A stretch of 64,000 nucleotides of DNA from Bacillota bacterium (GTDB lineage Bacteria > Bacillota > Desulfotomaculia > Desulfotomaculales > Desulfohalotomaculaceae). Below are positions 38,268-46,207 of this stretch, in pieces. The notes below the pieces were generated by a model that was not told where the DNA came from, ran no database searches, and worked only from the letters and a program-made list of their open reading frames with translations. The stretch is from NCBI GenBank assembly GCA_009711615.1, contig VENI01000005.1:62001-126000 (forward strand). The letters are read 5' to 3'. Positions within the stretch are counted from its first letter, which is position 1; every line of letters begins with the position of its first letter. A program made the translations under genes and the position numbers.

Positions 38268-39560
38268 TTAAAGTCCAAACCGGGCATAAATTTTGTCTAT
38301 ATGCTTCAAGTAGTGGTCGTACTCAAAAATATTGTCCAAATCCTCTTCACTGAGTAGTTCTTTAACCTCTTTATCTTCCGCTAGCAGTGATTTAAATTCC
38401 TTACCGGATTGCCAGCATTCCATGGCATTTCTCTGAACCAGATCATAGGCCTTCTCCCTGGATATACCTGTATCAACCAGTGCCAACAGTACCCGTTGAG
38501 AAAACAATAATCCGTTTGTGCGTTCCATGTTGTGCTTCATCTTTTCTGGATACACCAGCAGGTTTTCCACTATATCGGTCATTTTTTTCAACATATAGTC
38601 CAAGGCGGTAGTACTATCAGGAATAATTATTCTTTCCACTGAGGAGTGGGAAATATCTCTTTCATGCCACAGGGCTACATTTTCCATGGCGGTGAGGGCA
38701 TGTCCACGCAACAGGCGGGCCATTCCGGTGATACGTTCGGTAACAATGGGGTTTCTTTTGTGAGGCATGGCAGAGGAACCTTTTTGTCCTTTGGCAAAAA
38801 ATTCTTCCGCTTCACGAATGTCGGTGCGTTGCAGAGCCCGAATTTCAGTTGACATTTTTTCTAAGGTACAACCAATTACCGCTATTGTGTTCATATATTC
38901 TGCATGACGGTCCCGTTGCAATACCTGAGTGGACAAAGGCGAGGGCTTTAAACCCAATCGTTTGCATACATGATCTTCTACTTTGGGATCAATGTTGGCA
39001 TAGGTACCAACCGCCCCGGAAATTTTACCCACACTGATGGTTTCAACGGCTTTCTTCATCCGTTCAATATTTCTCTCTATTTCTGCTGCCCACAGTAACA
39101 TCTTTAAACCAAAGGTCATTGGTTCAGCGTGAATGCCGTGAGTACGGCCAATCATAACAGTATTACGATATTTCTGAGCCTGTGCCAGCAATACTTGATG
39201 CAACTTCTCCAAGCGAGTGAGCATTTGTTCCCCGGCTTCTTTCATACGCACACACTGGGCGGTATCCACCACATCAGAAGATGTTAATCCCAGATGGATA
39301 TACTTACTCTCTTCGCCTACATACTCTGCCACACAGGTAGTAAAGGCAATTACGTCATGGTGTACCACTGATTCAATTTCCAAAATGCGAGGCACATTAA
39401 AGCCAGCTTTTTCTTTAATTACATCTACAGCTTCGGCGGGTATTCTGCCCAACTCAGCCAACGCTTCACAGGCATATATTTCCACGTCCAACCACTTTTG
39501 AAACTTGTTTTCTTCAGACCAAATCTGTTTCATTTCCGACAATGTATAACGCTCAATCAT
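38268..39560 (-). CDS. purB: Adenylosuccinate lyase
   Basis: Splits fumarate from SAICAR and from adenylosuccinate, 430 residues, aspartase/fumarase superfamily. HHDVIAF, TSSDVVDTA, GRTHGIHAEPMTFG and the signature GSSAMPHKRNPI with the flexible catalytic Ser loop are present. ATG 39560 follows the repeat array by about 25 bases, with AGGAGG-like GGAGGC upstream. Confidence 0.97.
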   Translation of the reverse strand: MIERYTLSEMKQIWSEENKFQKWLDVEIYACEALAELGRIPAEAVDVIKEKAGFNVPRILEIESVVHHDVIAFTTCVAEYVGEESKYIHLGLTSSDVVDTAQCVRMKEAGEQMLTRLEKLHQVLLAQAQKYRNTVMIGRTHGIHAEPMTFGLKMLLWAAEIERNIERMKKAVETISVGKISGAVGTYANIDPKVEDHVCKRLGLKPSPLSTQVLQRDRHAEYMNTIAVIGCTLEKMSTEIRALQRTDIREAEEFFAKGQKGSSAMPHKRNPIVTERITGMARLLRGHALTAMENVALWHERDISHSSVERIIIPDSTTALDYMLKKMTDIVENLLVYPEKMKHNMERTNGLLFSQRVLLALVDTGISREKAYDLVQRNAMECWQSGKEFKSLLAEDKEVKELLSEEDLDNIFEYDHYLKHIDKIYARFGL

Positions 39561-39584
39561 TTTATTTTTTAGCCTCCTAAAAAG

Positions 39585-39661
39585 TAGTAGTCAGAAGTCA
39601 GGAGTCAGTATTCCCTTGATAATTCTAACTCCTAACTCCTATCTCCTTACTTCTGATTTAA
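39585..39661. repeat. 7-bp-unit inverted repeat pair between purB and purE
   Basis: Left arm AGTAGTCAGAAGTCAGGAGTCAG (39585–39609, units of 7) and right arm TTCTAACTCC-TAACTCC-TATCTCC-TTACTTC (39622–39655). The arms are imperfectly complementary and could fold as a long hairpin within the pur mRNA. The right arm encodes the last residues of PurE (NQK). Confidence 0.8.
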
Positions 39662-40165
39662 ATATCCTTCTATACCCAATTCATTTAATTTATCTGCCTT
39701 TTTCTCTACGCTTTGGGCCATTTCTTCCTTGTACTGCATTAGTCTTTGTTGTACTGCTTCATCACTTGTGCCAATAATTTGGGCAGCAAGAATGGCTGCA
39801 TTTTTGGCACCATTTATTCCCACCGTGGCCACTGGAATTCCAGGTGGCATCTGTACTATGGCGTAAAGGGCATCTACCCCTTCTAGCGCACCAGATTTTA
39901 TCGGCACCCCTATTACCGGAATCGAAGTTAACGCCGCTATTACTCCAGGCAGGTGAGCTGCCATGCCGGCTCCGGCTATAATAGCCTTTAACCCCCGCTC
40001 TTTGGCACTGCGGGCATATTCAGCAGTTCTTTCAGGTACCCGGTGTGCTGAGGAAATAATCACTTCATAAGGCAGTTCAAACTTGTCCAACATGTCAGCA
40101 GCACCCTTCATAACACTAAGATCAGAGTCACTGCCCATCACAATCCCCACCAATGGTTTATTCAT
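39647..40165 (-). CDS. purE: 5-(carboxyamino)imidazole / AIR carboxylase PurE, probably class II-like
   Basis: Makes CAIR, 172 residues. GSDSDLSVMKGAAD, SSAHRVPERTAEYA, GAGMAAHLPGVIAALT, IVQMPPGIPVATVGI. The block GMAAHLPG (instead of GGAAHLPG) and PPGIPVATVGI look more like AIR carboxylases (class II, CO2-using) than N5-CAIR mutases. No purK lies in the cluster, which agrees with direct use of CO2 by an anaerobe, but a purK elsewhere cannot be excluded. ATG 40165 has GAGAGGAG upstream. Confidence 0.93.
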   Translation of the reverse strand: MNKPLVGIVMGSDSDLSVMKGAADMLDKFELPYEVIISSAHRVPERTAEYARSAKERGLKAIIAGAGMAAHLPGVIAALTSIPVIGVPIKSGALEGVDALYAIVQMPPGIPVATVGINGAKNAAILAAQIIGTSDEAVQQRLMQYKEEMAQSVEKKADKLNELGIEGYLNQK

Positions 40166-40257
40166 GCCAAATCTCCTCTCATTTTCTCATTAATATTTAT
40201 TATAAATATCACCGTAATCTAATCCTTAGTAGAATAAGATATATGGCGATGCTTTAA

Positions 40258-40276
40258 AAGCAGATTTTATCTGCTT
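40258..40276. terminator. Weak hairpin between permease and purE
   Basis: AAGCAGA-TTTTA-TCTGCTT, 7-bp stem. On the minus strand it is followed by only two more T beyond the stem, so it may be a partial terminator or an mRNA-stability hairpin rather than a full stop. Confidence 0.35.
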
Positions 40277-40282
40277 GGTTTT

Positions 40283-40306
40283 TTCATTCTGACTCCTGAA
40301 TACTTT
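40283..40306. repeat. Short 7-bp-unit repeat fragment downstream of the permease gene
   Basis: TCATTCTGACTCCTGAATAC, two units of the family seen elsewhere. Confidence 0.55.
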
Positions 40307-40310
40307 TTGG

Positions 40311-41681
40311 TCATTCTCCCCCTAAGAATGCATAGCGGAACACAACTAGAATCGCCAGAATCCACATCAACCAGTGCACTTCTTTGGAACGACCGGCTGC
40401 AGCTTTCAGTACTACAAAAGATACAATACCGGCAGCAATACCATTGGCAATGCTGTATGTGAAAGGCATTAAAGTAAAGGTTAAAAATGCAGGAAAGCTC
40501 TCAGTAAAGTCATCAAAATCTATATCCTTAACAGCAGATGCCATTAGCACCCCTACTATTATTAGTGCCGGAGAAGTGGCAGCACTGGGAATAAGGCCAG
40601 CCACTGGGGCCAACACCAATGCTAGTAAAAACAACACTCCTACAGTAACCGCAGTTAAACCGGTACGCCCACCTTCACTAACACCGGCACTGCTTTCCAC
40701 GTAGGCAGTAATGGTACTGGTTCCCATTAAGGCACCAAAGGAAACACCAAAAGCATCCACCAGCATAGCTTTCCCCAGCTTAGGGCTCTTGCCTTCCTTA
40801 TCCAATAAACCCGCCTTGTTGGCTGTACCCACCAGGGTGCCAAAAGTATCAAATAACTCCACAAAGGTAAAAGTGAACACCACTGTCCAAATTCCCATTT
40901 CAAGAGCTCCCCTAATGTCTAGTGCGCCCACTGCCAAGTTGCCAAAGTCTGGCAGGGAAAAAAGTGTAAAGTTCTCCGGAATTTCTGTTACACCCAGCGG
41001 GATCCCAATCAAAGTGCTGGCAAGAATACCAATTAACAGCGAACCTTTTACTCCCCTGGCCATTAGCATGCCAGTAACGGCCAGACCAATTATCGCCAGT
41101 ACTGTGGCCGGGTTATTAAAGCTCCCCAATAAAATATTCCATTCAAAGGACATTAGAGTGGTACTACCCTCTTCTGCCAATGTATCCACTGTTGGTGGAA
41201 TCGGTGCTGCCTGCACCACCATAATTTCAGCCATTTTTAAACCAATAATGGTGATAAAAAGTCCAATACCAACAGTGATGGCCCTTTTCATAGAGTCAGG
41301 AACCGCGTCCACCAGCATTTGGCGCACTTGGGTAACGGTTAAAATAATAAAAATGATACCAGAAATGAATACCGCCCCAAGGGCTACCTGCCAGGGCATT
41401 CCCAATCCCTCTGCAGCAACTGCAGCGAAGTAGGCATTTAAACCCATGCCCGGTGCCAGAGCAACAGGGAAGTTAACAAATACACCCATTGCAATGGTGA
41501 TGATACCGGCAGCAGCAGCGGTAGCAAAGAACACCGCATCCCTTTCCATTCCAGTTCCGGCAAGAATAGTAGGGTTCAAGAATAGAATGTATGCCATGGT
41601 CATAAAAGTGGTTAAACCGGCAATTATTTCTGTTCTTACATTAGTGTTATATTTTTGAAGCTCAAAATACTTTTCAATCAT
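40311..41681 (-). CDS. Purine (guanine/hypoxanthine/adenine) permease, NCS2 AzgA/PbuG type
   Basis: Proton-coupled nucleobase importer in the cytoplasmic membrane, 456 residues with about 12–14 hydrophobic spans. Typical blocks: TEIIAGLTTFMTMAYILFLNP split around residues 17–37, ALAPGMGLNAYFA, VELFDTFGTLVG and GTSTITAYVESSAGVSEGGRTG. Gene position directly behind a guanine/PRPP riboswitch and before purE suggests it brings in guanine or hypoxanthine. The exact substrate cannot be set from sequence. ATG 41681 has GGGAGGA upstream. Confidence 0.93.
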   Translation of the reverse strand: MIEKYFELQKYNTNVRTEIIAGLTTFMTMAYILFLNPTILAGTGMERDAVFFATAAAAGIITIAMGVFVNFPVALAPGMGLNAYFAAVAAEGLGMPWQVALGAVFISGIIFIILTVTQVRQMLVDAVPDSMKRAITVGIGLFITIIGLKMAEIMVVQAAPIPPTVDTLAEEGSTTLMSFEWNILLGSFNNPATVLAIIGLAVTGMLMARGVKGSLLIGILASTLIGIPLGVTEIPENFTLFSLPDFGNLAVGALDIRGALEMGIWTVVFTFTFVELFDTFGTLVGTANKAGLLDKEGKSPKLGKAMLVDAFGVSFGALMGTSTITAYVESSAGVSEGGRTGLTAVTVGVLFLLALVLAPVAGLIPSAATSPALIIVGVLMASAVKDIDFDDFTESFPAFLTFTLMPFTYSIANGIAAGIVSFVVLKAAAGRSKEVHWLMWILAILVVFRYAFLGGE

Positions 41682-41770
41682 CTGTTACTTCCTCCCTGTG
41701 ATTTAGGTTGTTAGTAGTTTTCACAGGAAGATAAGTAAATTATTAGCACAAATTTCACACCTTTTATAAA

Positions 41771-41828
41771 AATAAATAAGCCCAGGCAGGTAGGTTTCGT
41801 ATTCGTGCGAAACCTACCGCCTGGGCTT
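41771..41828 (-). terminator. Intrinsic terminator of the riboswitch expression platform
   Basis: On the minus strand AAGCCCAGGCGGTAGGTTTCG pairs with CGAAACCTACC-T-GCCTGGGCTT in a stem of about 21 bp with a single bulge and an eight-base loop, followed by ATTTATTTTT. Its 5' arm begins inside the final conserved strand of the PRPP-type aptamer (GGGATAAAAGCCC), so folded aptamer and terminator exclude each other. Confidence 0.9.
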
Positions 41829-41923
41829 TTATCCCTATCGGTGTAACTGGTTAGATAATAACCAGTCTGTACCGCTCGGACCAAACCACCTAATAAATAG
41901 GTGTGGAACCCTAGGTACACTTT
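41818..41923 (-). promoter_or_regulatory. ykkC-type riboswitch aptamer, probably PRPP-sensing (class 2b)
   Basis: Minus strand carries the ykkC consensus blocks in order: CCTAGGGTTCC, GGTCCGAGCGG, ACACCGAT-AGGGATAAAAGCCC. ykkC RNAs include guanidine-I, ppGpp and PRPP classes; the position immediately after a guanine aptamer and before purine genes matches the known tandem guanine–PRPP arrangement. Binding would hold the 5' arm of the terminator and permit transcription, giving ON with PRPP. Class assignment rests on context. Confidence 0.85.
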
Positions 41924-41925
41924 CC

Positions 41926-41992
41926 CACGTAGTCAGGCAATTTACGGTCGCCTGGTAGAGACTCTCGGGCCATATCCCCAAGTATATACGTG
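41926..41992 (-). promoter_or_regulatory. Guanine-type purine riboswitch aptamer
   Basis: Minus strand: P1 CACGTATATA / TACGTG, P2 with GATATGGCCCG, J2/3 CTCTACC, P3 loop ACCGTAAAT, J3/1 TGACTAC. The C in GACTA, which pairs with the ligand, marks guanine/hypoxanthine rather than adenine specificity (adenine types have GATTA). It ends two bases before the ykkC-type aptamer. Confidence 0.93.
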
Positions 41993-42019
41993 ACCATATC
42001 TAATTTTTAACTCAACTTC

Positions 42020-42048
42020 ATAATAGCAAGGTTGTCGTACCTTGTCAA
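42020..42048 (-). promoter_or_regulatory. Consensus sigma-A promoter of the permease–pur operon
   Basis: Minus strand TTGACA (42048–42043), 17-base spacer, TATTAT (42025–42020), about 30 bases before the guanine aptamer. An exact inverted repeat CAAGGT-6-ACCTTG (42027–42044) fills the spacer and overlaps the -35, the usual place for a repressor site. Confidence 0.85.
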
Positions 42049-42076
42049 CGACTTCTTCGTTAAGTGTAGGTTAAAA

Positions 42077-43615
42077 CTACTCCCACTCAATTGTACTGGG
42101 TGGCTTGGAAGTAATATCGTAAACAACACGATTCACCTTGTCCAGTTCATTTACAATCCGGGAAGACATCTTCTCCAGCACTTCATAGGGCAGGCGCACC
42201 CAATCTGCAGTCATGCCATCGTTACTGTGAATGGCTCTGATTCCAATGGTCCAGGCGTAGGTACGTTCATCACCCATTACACCCACTGTTTTAAAGTTGG
42301 GGAGCACTGCAAAGTACTGCCAGATTTCCCTGTCCAGACCAGCATTTTTTATTTCTTCCCTGACAATTGCATCGGCTTCTCTTAACACTTCCCGTTTTTC
42401 ATCGGTTATTTCCCCTAGGATTCTTACTGCTAGCCCTGGTCCGGGAAATGGTTGTCTCCAAACTATCCCGTCAGGAACATCCATTTCTTCTCCCAACAGG
42501 CGCACTTCATCTTTAAACAACCAACGCAATGGTTCTACTAAGTCAAACTGCATGTCTTCCGGCAAACCGCCGACATTATGATGAGATTTAATAACCGCAG
42601 CTGTGGCAGTACCACTTTCCACCACGTCAGGGTATAATGTTCCTTGCACCAAAAAGTCAACTTTACCCAATTTACTGGCTTCTTCTTCAAACAAATAAAT
42701 AAATTCATTGCCGATGATCTTCCGCTTTTGCTCCGGGTCTGTAACCCCGGCCAGTTTATTTAAAAATCTATCCTTAGCATCAACATGCACCAAATTAATT
42801 TGATATTTTTCCTTAAAGGTTTTAACTACCTTCTCTGCTTCGCCTTTACGTAACAATCCATGGTCTACAAAAACACAGGTTAAGTTGTCTCCCACAGCCT
42901 TGTGTACCAGCACTGCCGCCACTGAGGAGTCAACTCCGCCGCTTAATGCACAGAGTACTTGCTTATCCCCTACTTTGTCCTTAACTTCCTGTATCGCCTC
43001 ATCTAAGAATGAGCCCATTGTCCAGGAAGCATCACAACCACAGATATTATACAGAAAGTTCTGCAGTACTTGCTTACCCTTAGGGGTGTGCACCACTTCC
43101 GGGTGGAACTGTACTGCATAAAGTTTTCTATCCGGGCAATGCATAGTCACCACTGGAGTATGGGGTGTACGGGCGGACACATTAAAGCCTTCAGGCGCTT
43201 CTTCTACCCGGTCGGTATGGCTCATCCAGCAGTCCTCTTTGGCTTCCAGACCTTCCATTAAACCGCTGCATTCTACCACATCAACCAGCGTCTTACCATA
43301 TTCCCGCTGGGTACCCCTAGACACCTTACCCCCTAGTTGGTGAGCCATCATTTGCATTCCATAGCAAATGCCTAAAATAGGTATGTCCAATTCATAAAGG
43401 TTGGAGTTAACTGAAGGAGCATTTTCTACATATACGCTAGATGGACCTCCAGATAAAATAATTCCTTTGGGCGCTTTATCTTGTATTTCTTCTATCGGAG
43501 TGTTATATGGCAATATTTCACAAAATACCTGGCATTCTCTAATTCGCCGGGCAATCAGTTGAGTGTACTGGCCACCAAAATCCAGCACAACAACCATTTC
43601 CTGTCCCACTGACAT
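42077..43615 (-). CDS. guaA: GMP synthase (glutamine-hydrolysing)
   Basis: XMP to GMP, 512 residues in one chain. The GATase domain has nucleophile Cys84 in [10 protein letters not shown] and His/Glu near [10 protein letters not shown]; the ATP-pyrophosphatase P-loop is [14 protein letters not shown]; the dimerisation domain ends [13 protein letters not shown] 43615 has GGGAGGG upstream. Lies just upstream of the riboswitch-controlled operon but is read from a different promoter, with hpt. Confidence 0.98.
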   Translation of the reverse strand: MSVGQEMVVVLDFGGQYTQLIARRIRECQVFCEILPYNTPIEEIQDKAPKGIILSGGPSSVYVENAPSVNSNLYELDIPILGICYGMQMMAHQLGGKVSRGTQREYGKTLVDVVECSGLMEGLEAKEDCWMSHTDRVEEAPEGFNVSARTPHTPVVTMHCPDRKLYAVQFHPEVVHTPKGKQVLQNFLYNICGCDASWTMGSFLDEAIQEVKDKVGDKQVLCALSGGVDSSVAAVLVHKAVGDNLTCVFVDHGLLRKGEAEKVVKTFKEKYQINLVHVDAKDRFLNKLAGVTDPEQKRKIIGNEFIYLFEEEASKLGKVDFLVQGTLYPDVVESGTATAAVIKSHHNVGGLPEDMQFDLVEPLRWLFKDEVRLLGEEMDVPDGIVWRQPFPGPGLAVRILGEITDEKREVLREADAIVREEIKNAGLDREIWQYFAVLPNFKTVGVMGDERTYAWTIGIRAIHSNDGMTADWVRLPYEVLEKMSSRIVNELDKVNRVVYDITSKPPSTIEWE

Positions 43616-43697
43616 GTTTATTCCCTCCCTAAAAAACTTAGGAACATTCCATAGCTTACATATACTCTTAATTTTTCTTTACAGATGAAAATATTTA

Positions 43698-43772
43698 AGT
43701 ATTCAGGAGTCAGTAGTCAGAATTCAGAATATAACGGTTCTTTTATTCTAACTACTAACTCCTAACTCCTGC
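43698..43772. repeat. 7-bp-unit inverted repeat pair between guaA and hpt
   Basis: Left arm TATTCAGGAGTCAG-TAGTCAG-AATTCAG-AATATAA (43698–43731) and right arm TATTCTAACTACTAACTCC-TAACTCC (43744–43769). The complement of the right arm (GGAGTTAGTAGTTAGAATA) matches the left arm with C-to-T differences, a clear hairpin-forming pair. Confidence 0.8.
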
Positions 43773-44308
43773 TATTCATATATTTCCGGCTTAAGTACTG
43801 CTATGTACGGCAGGTTACGGTATCTTTCATTAAAGTCAAGGCCGAAACCAACCACAAACTCGTTAGGGACACTAAACCCAACATAATTTACATTTACGTT
43901 TACCGTACGCCTTTCCGGCTTGTCCAACAGTGTGCAAATTTTTAGCGAAGCCGGGTTTCGGGCCTGAAGGTTTTCTGTAAGGTATTTTAGTGTTAGACCT
44001 GTATCAACAATGTCTTCAACAATAATTACATGTCTACCTTCAATACTCTTGTCCAAGTCCTTTAGTATTCGCACTGCACCAGAGGATTCGGTGCCTGCAC
44101 CGTAGCTTGATACTGCCATAAAGTCAAAATATGTAGGAATAGAAATATTTCGTACCAGATCAGCTAGAAAAATCATCGCTCCCTTTAGGATACCAATAAC
44201 AAGAATTTCTTCACCCTGGTATTCTTCGGATATCTGCTTACCCAATCCCTGTACCCGATCTTTAATTTCTTCTTCTGAAAGCATTATTTTCTGCACATCA
44301 GGGTGCAT
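43772..44308 (-). CDS. hpt: Hypoxanthine(-guanine) phosphoribosyltransferase
   Basis: Salvages hypoxanthine and guanine with PRPP, 178 residues. The PRPP motif [14 protein letters not shown] and the flexible-loop region [14 protein letters not shown] are typical; [17 protein letters not shown] near the end binds the base. ATG 44308 has GGGAGG nine bases upstream; an upstream in-frame TTG is less likely. First gene of the hpt–guaA unit; it links the permease, the riboswitch ligands (guanine, PRPP) and salvage. Confidence 0.96.
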   Translation of the reverse strand: MHPDVQKIMLSEEEIKDRVQGLGKQISEEYQGEEILVIGILKGAMIFLADLVRNISIPTYFDFMAVSSYGAGTESSGAVRILKDLDKSIEGRHVIIVEDIVDTGLTLKYLTENLQARNPASLKICTLLDKPERRTVNVNVNYVGFSVPNEFVVGFGLDFNERYRNLPYIAVLKPEIYE

Positions 44309-44343
44309 ATTCAAACCCCTCCCGCATTATATAAATACGGTTT

Positions 44344-44373
44344 ATTATACCAAGACAAGAAGAAATTTGTCAA
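44344..44373 (-). promoter_or_regulatory. Near-consensus sigma-A promoter of hpt–guaA
   Basis: Minus strand TTGACA (44373–44368), an 18-base spacer and a perfect TATAAT (44349–44344), 36 bases before the hpt start. Confidence 0.8.
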
Positions 44374-44402
44374 AAGAAAGAACAATAACAATGAAGACAC
44401 AA

Positions 44403-44463
44403 AGAGACACGGGGACGGTTCTTTTGTCTAAAGGAAGACAAGAGAACCGTCCCCGTGTCTTTG
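44403..44463. repeat. Solo REP hairpin pair, copy of the RAYT-flanking REP
   Basis: AGACACGGGGACGGTTCT...TTGTCT and its inverse AGACAA...GAGAACCGTCCCCGTGTCT, about 25-bp arms with one mismatch and a six-base loop. The core GGGGACGGTTCT is the same as that flanking the RAYT gene at 16855 and 17710. Confidence 0.85.
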
Positions 44464-44479
44464 ATTTTTAACTTTTCAT

Positions 44480-45187
44480 TTAGACGGGTGGTTTTATATC
44501 TATTTCTTTATCGTAATCATATAGTTTTAGGTCTATCTGCATCAGTGCTTTCTCGTTACCTGTATGGCTGGCGTTTATCAGTGCTTTGCCAATTTTTTGG
44601 GTTTCTGGATTAATCCATAGTTTATATTTAAATGTATTAAACTGATTTTCTAAGAAGGGCATTTCTACATTGGGCACCAGTTCTAGCACCTGGTACTTCT
44701 TACCATCTACCTCTTCAGTTCCTAGATAATCTAATTCTGGCACATCTTTAAAATTAAAGTTGGCCAGTGGATTAAACTCAATCATAAATGATTCCGCCTT
44801 CACCAGTTGGTTACCCTGTAACGTTAGCCATTTACCAGAAAAGGGGTCTTTCATAAAAGTGCTATCTTGGTACTGAACAAACTCCACTGGTGAATTTATC
44901 AGAGTTCCTTTTATGTGTACCCGGTCATCCCCCACCCGTTCACCTTTAATTTTGCTGATAGGATCACTTTTTTGTCCCAGTTGACATGTCATTTCAAAGC
45001 GGTAGCTCTCACTGGCCAGTGTATTTTGCAGGCTAGTGGTTAAAAGTTGCTCCGGATTTACATCGGAAGCACTATTGCTACCCGCAAGCACCCACACTAC
45101 CAGTGCAATAACCACCAAAGCCAACACTGGCAGTACAATCTTGTTATTAACTCTAAATTTACTGAAACTAACTTGCGGCAATCTCAA
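44480..45187 (-). CDS. Unknown membrane-anchored extracytoplasmic protein (LolA/LppX-like beta fold suspected)
   Basis: 235 residues. After a short basic N-terminus there is one strong hydrophobic segment (about 17–36, IVLPVLALVVIALVVWVLAG), without a lipobox cysteine, so it is an uncleaved anchor. The outside part is beta-rich and repetitive (YRFEMTCQLGQK, HIKGTLINSPVEFVQYQDSTF, KYKLWINPETQKIGKALINA split across lines). This pattern recalls LolA/LppX-like or DUF6612-type lipoproteins that hold hydrophobic ligands, but no family is certain. The start ATG has no strong ribosome site. It is divergent from the next gene. Confidence 0.6.
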   Translation of the reverse strand: MRLPQVSFSKFRVNNKIVLPVLALVVIALVVWVLAGSNSASDVNPEQLLTTSLQNTLASESYRFEMTCQLGQKSDPISKIKGERVGDDRVHIKGTLINSPVEFVQYQDSTFMKDPFSGKWLTLQGNQLVKAESFMIEFNPLANFNFKDVPELDYLGTEEVDGKKYQVLELVPNVEMPFLENQFNTFKYKLWINPETQKIGKALINASHTGNEKALMQIDLKLYDYDKEIDIKPPV

Positions 45188-45324
45188 CCCCCATTCCCCC
45201 TATTATACAATTTAGTTAAATATTACTAGCACACCCCACCGTTTATGACACTTTTAGTAGGGTCAAACTAATTTTGTACGGTCGATGGGATAATACCCCA
45301 TGTCTCAAAAGGGAGTGGTTTACC

Positions 45325-45762
45325 TTGCAACAACAGTTAATGGGAGCAATAAAAAATTATCACCTGGGTAGTTTTTATATGTCTCTACCAGTGGAATTAA
45401 AAGATCAGTGGGTTAATGATGCCTTAGGTCTACCAATGACAGTTGTTCCTAGCTATAAAGGCAGTACCTTTGCCATTGAAAGTGCCGCCCAGTTACTGTG
45501 GACCAGTGCCGCCAACGCTATTCCTCAGGGTCACTACACTCTGGCAGAAAAATTGCTAATCAAAGCACTCAAAATGGCCAGCACAGAACAGGACAAAGCA
45601 TGGATACACGGTAACCTAGCCCAACTTTATTATTTACAGATCAAAACCCACCCCACCGCTTTGGAAAAGTGCCGTTATCACTGCAAGCAAACTATCCAAA
45701 CCGGATACTTTGTTAATTGGTGTGAAAGATTGCTCTCTAATATTCTGACTCTTGACTCCTGA
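45325..45762 (+). CDS. Unknown small protein with TPR-like helices
   Basis: About 145 residues, not recognised. The C-terminal part (about 65–135) looks like one or two TPR-type helix pairs (GHYTLAEKLLIKALKMA, AWIHGNLAQLYYLQI). Start TTG 45325 is chosen because GGGAGTGG lies upstream; an earlier TTG at 45274 lacks a ribosome site. The last residues (ILTLDS) are encoded by a 7-bp repeat array that has been joined to the gene's end. Function unknown. Confidence 0.5.
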   Translation: MQQQLMGAIKNYHLGSFYMSLPVELKDQWVNDALGLPMTVVPSYKGSTFAIESAAQLLWTSAANAIPQGHYTLAEKLLIKALKMASTEQDKAWIHGNLAQLYYLQIKTHPTALEKCRYHCKQTIQTGYFVNWCERLLSNILTLDS

Positions 45763-45775
45763 ATTCTGACTCCTA
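45742..45775. repeat. 7-bp-unit repeat arm at the end of the TPR-like gene
   Basis: ATTCTGACTCTTGACTCCTGAATTC-type units (45742–45775) covering the stop codon. Confidence 0.75.
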
Positions 45776-45867
45776 ATCAGTTAATACATTGCCAAATTCT
45801 GCTTTTTTTGATATTTTGTTAGAGTATGATGCTTATTAATTTCTAATTAATTAAGGAGGAACTTCGC

Positions 45868-46194
45868 GTGGAAGTTAAAGAAATGCAGGAAGATGTAGAT
45901 AAATGGATTAGCCAATTTGAGGAAGGGTACTGGCATCCCCTTTCCATGCTGGCCAGAATGACTGAGGAAGTAGGCGAACTGGCCAGAGAAATAAACCATC
46001 AGTACGGACAAAAACCCAAAAAAACCACCGAAGAAGAAGGAGATTTGGCCCTGGAGTTGGGCGACATTATGTTTATTGTAGCCTGCATGGCCAATTCATT
46101 AAATATTGATTTAGAAGATGCTTTTAAGCGAACCATGAAGAAATACTATCATCGGGACATTAATCGTTGGACCAAAAAAAACGAAAACAAATAA
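45868..46194 (+). CDS. MazG-like nucleoside triphosphate pyrophosphohydrolase (YpjD type)
   Basis: 108-residue all-alpha NTP pyrophosphatase, likely hydrolysing (d)NTPs to monophosphates to clean or tune the pool. The metal-binding pattern EEVGELARE ... EEEGDLALELGDIMF (ExxE then ExxD) is visible, with Trp-rich N-terminus. Same length as single-domain YpjD/MazG-like proteins. GTG 45868 has a strong AAGGAGG. The next gene starts 14 bases later, probably co-transcribed. Confidence 0.88.
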   Translation: MEVKEMQEDVDKWISQFEEGYWHPLSMLARMTEEVGELAREINHQYGQKPKKTTEEEGDLALELGDIMFIVACMANSLNIDLEDAFKRTMKKYYHRDINRWTKKNENK

Positions 46195-46207
46195 GGAGTG
46201 TTTACAA

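Noticed and set aside
40711-41433. A 240-residue plus-strand frame opposite the permease
   Set aside because: It is antisense to a clear membrane transporter, has Ser/Pro/Thr-rich low-complexity composition typical of mirror frames, and has no ribosome site or relatives that I recognise.
41818-41923. Guanidine-I riboswitch
   Set aside because: The ykkC core alone could suggest it, but the adjoining guanine aptamer and the purine operon behind it fit the PRPP class; only covariance scoring could settle it.
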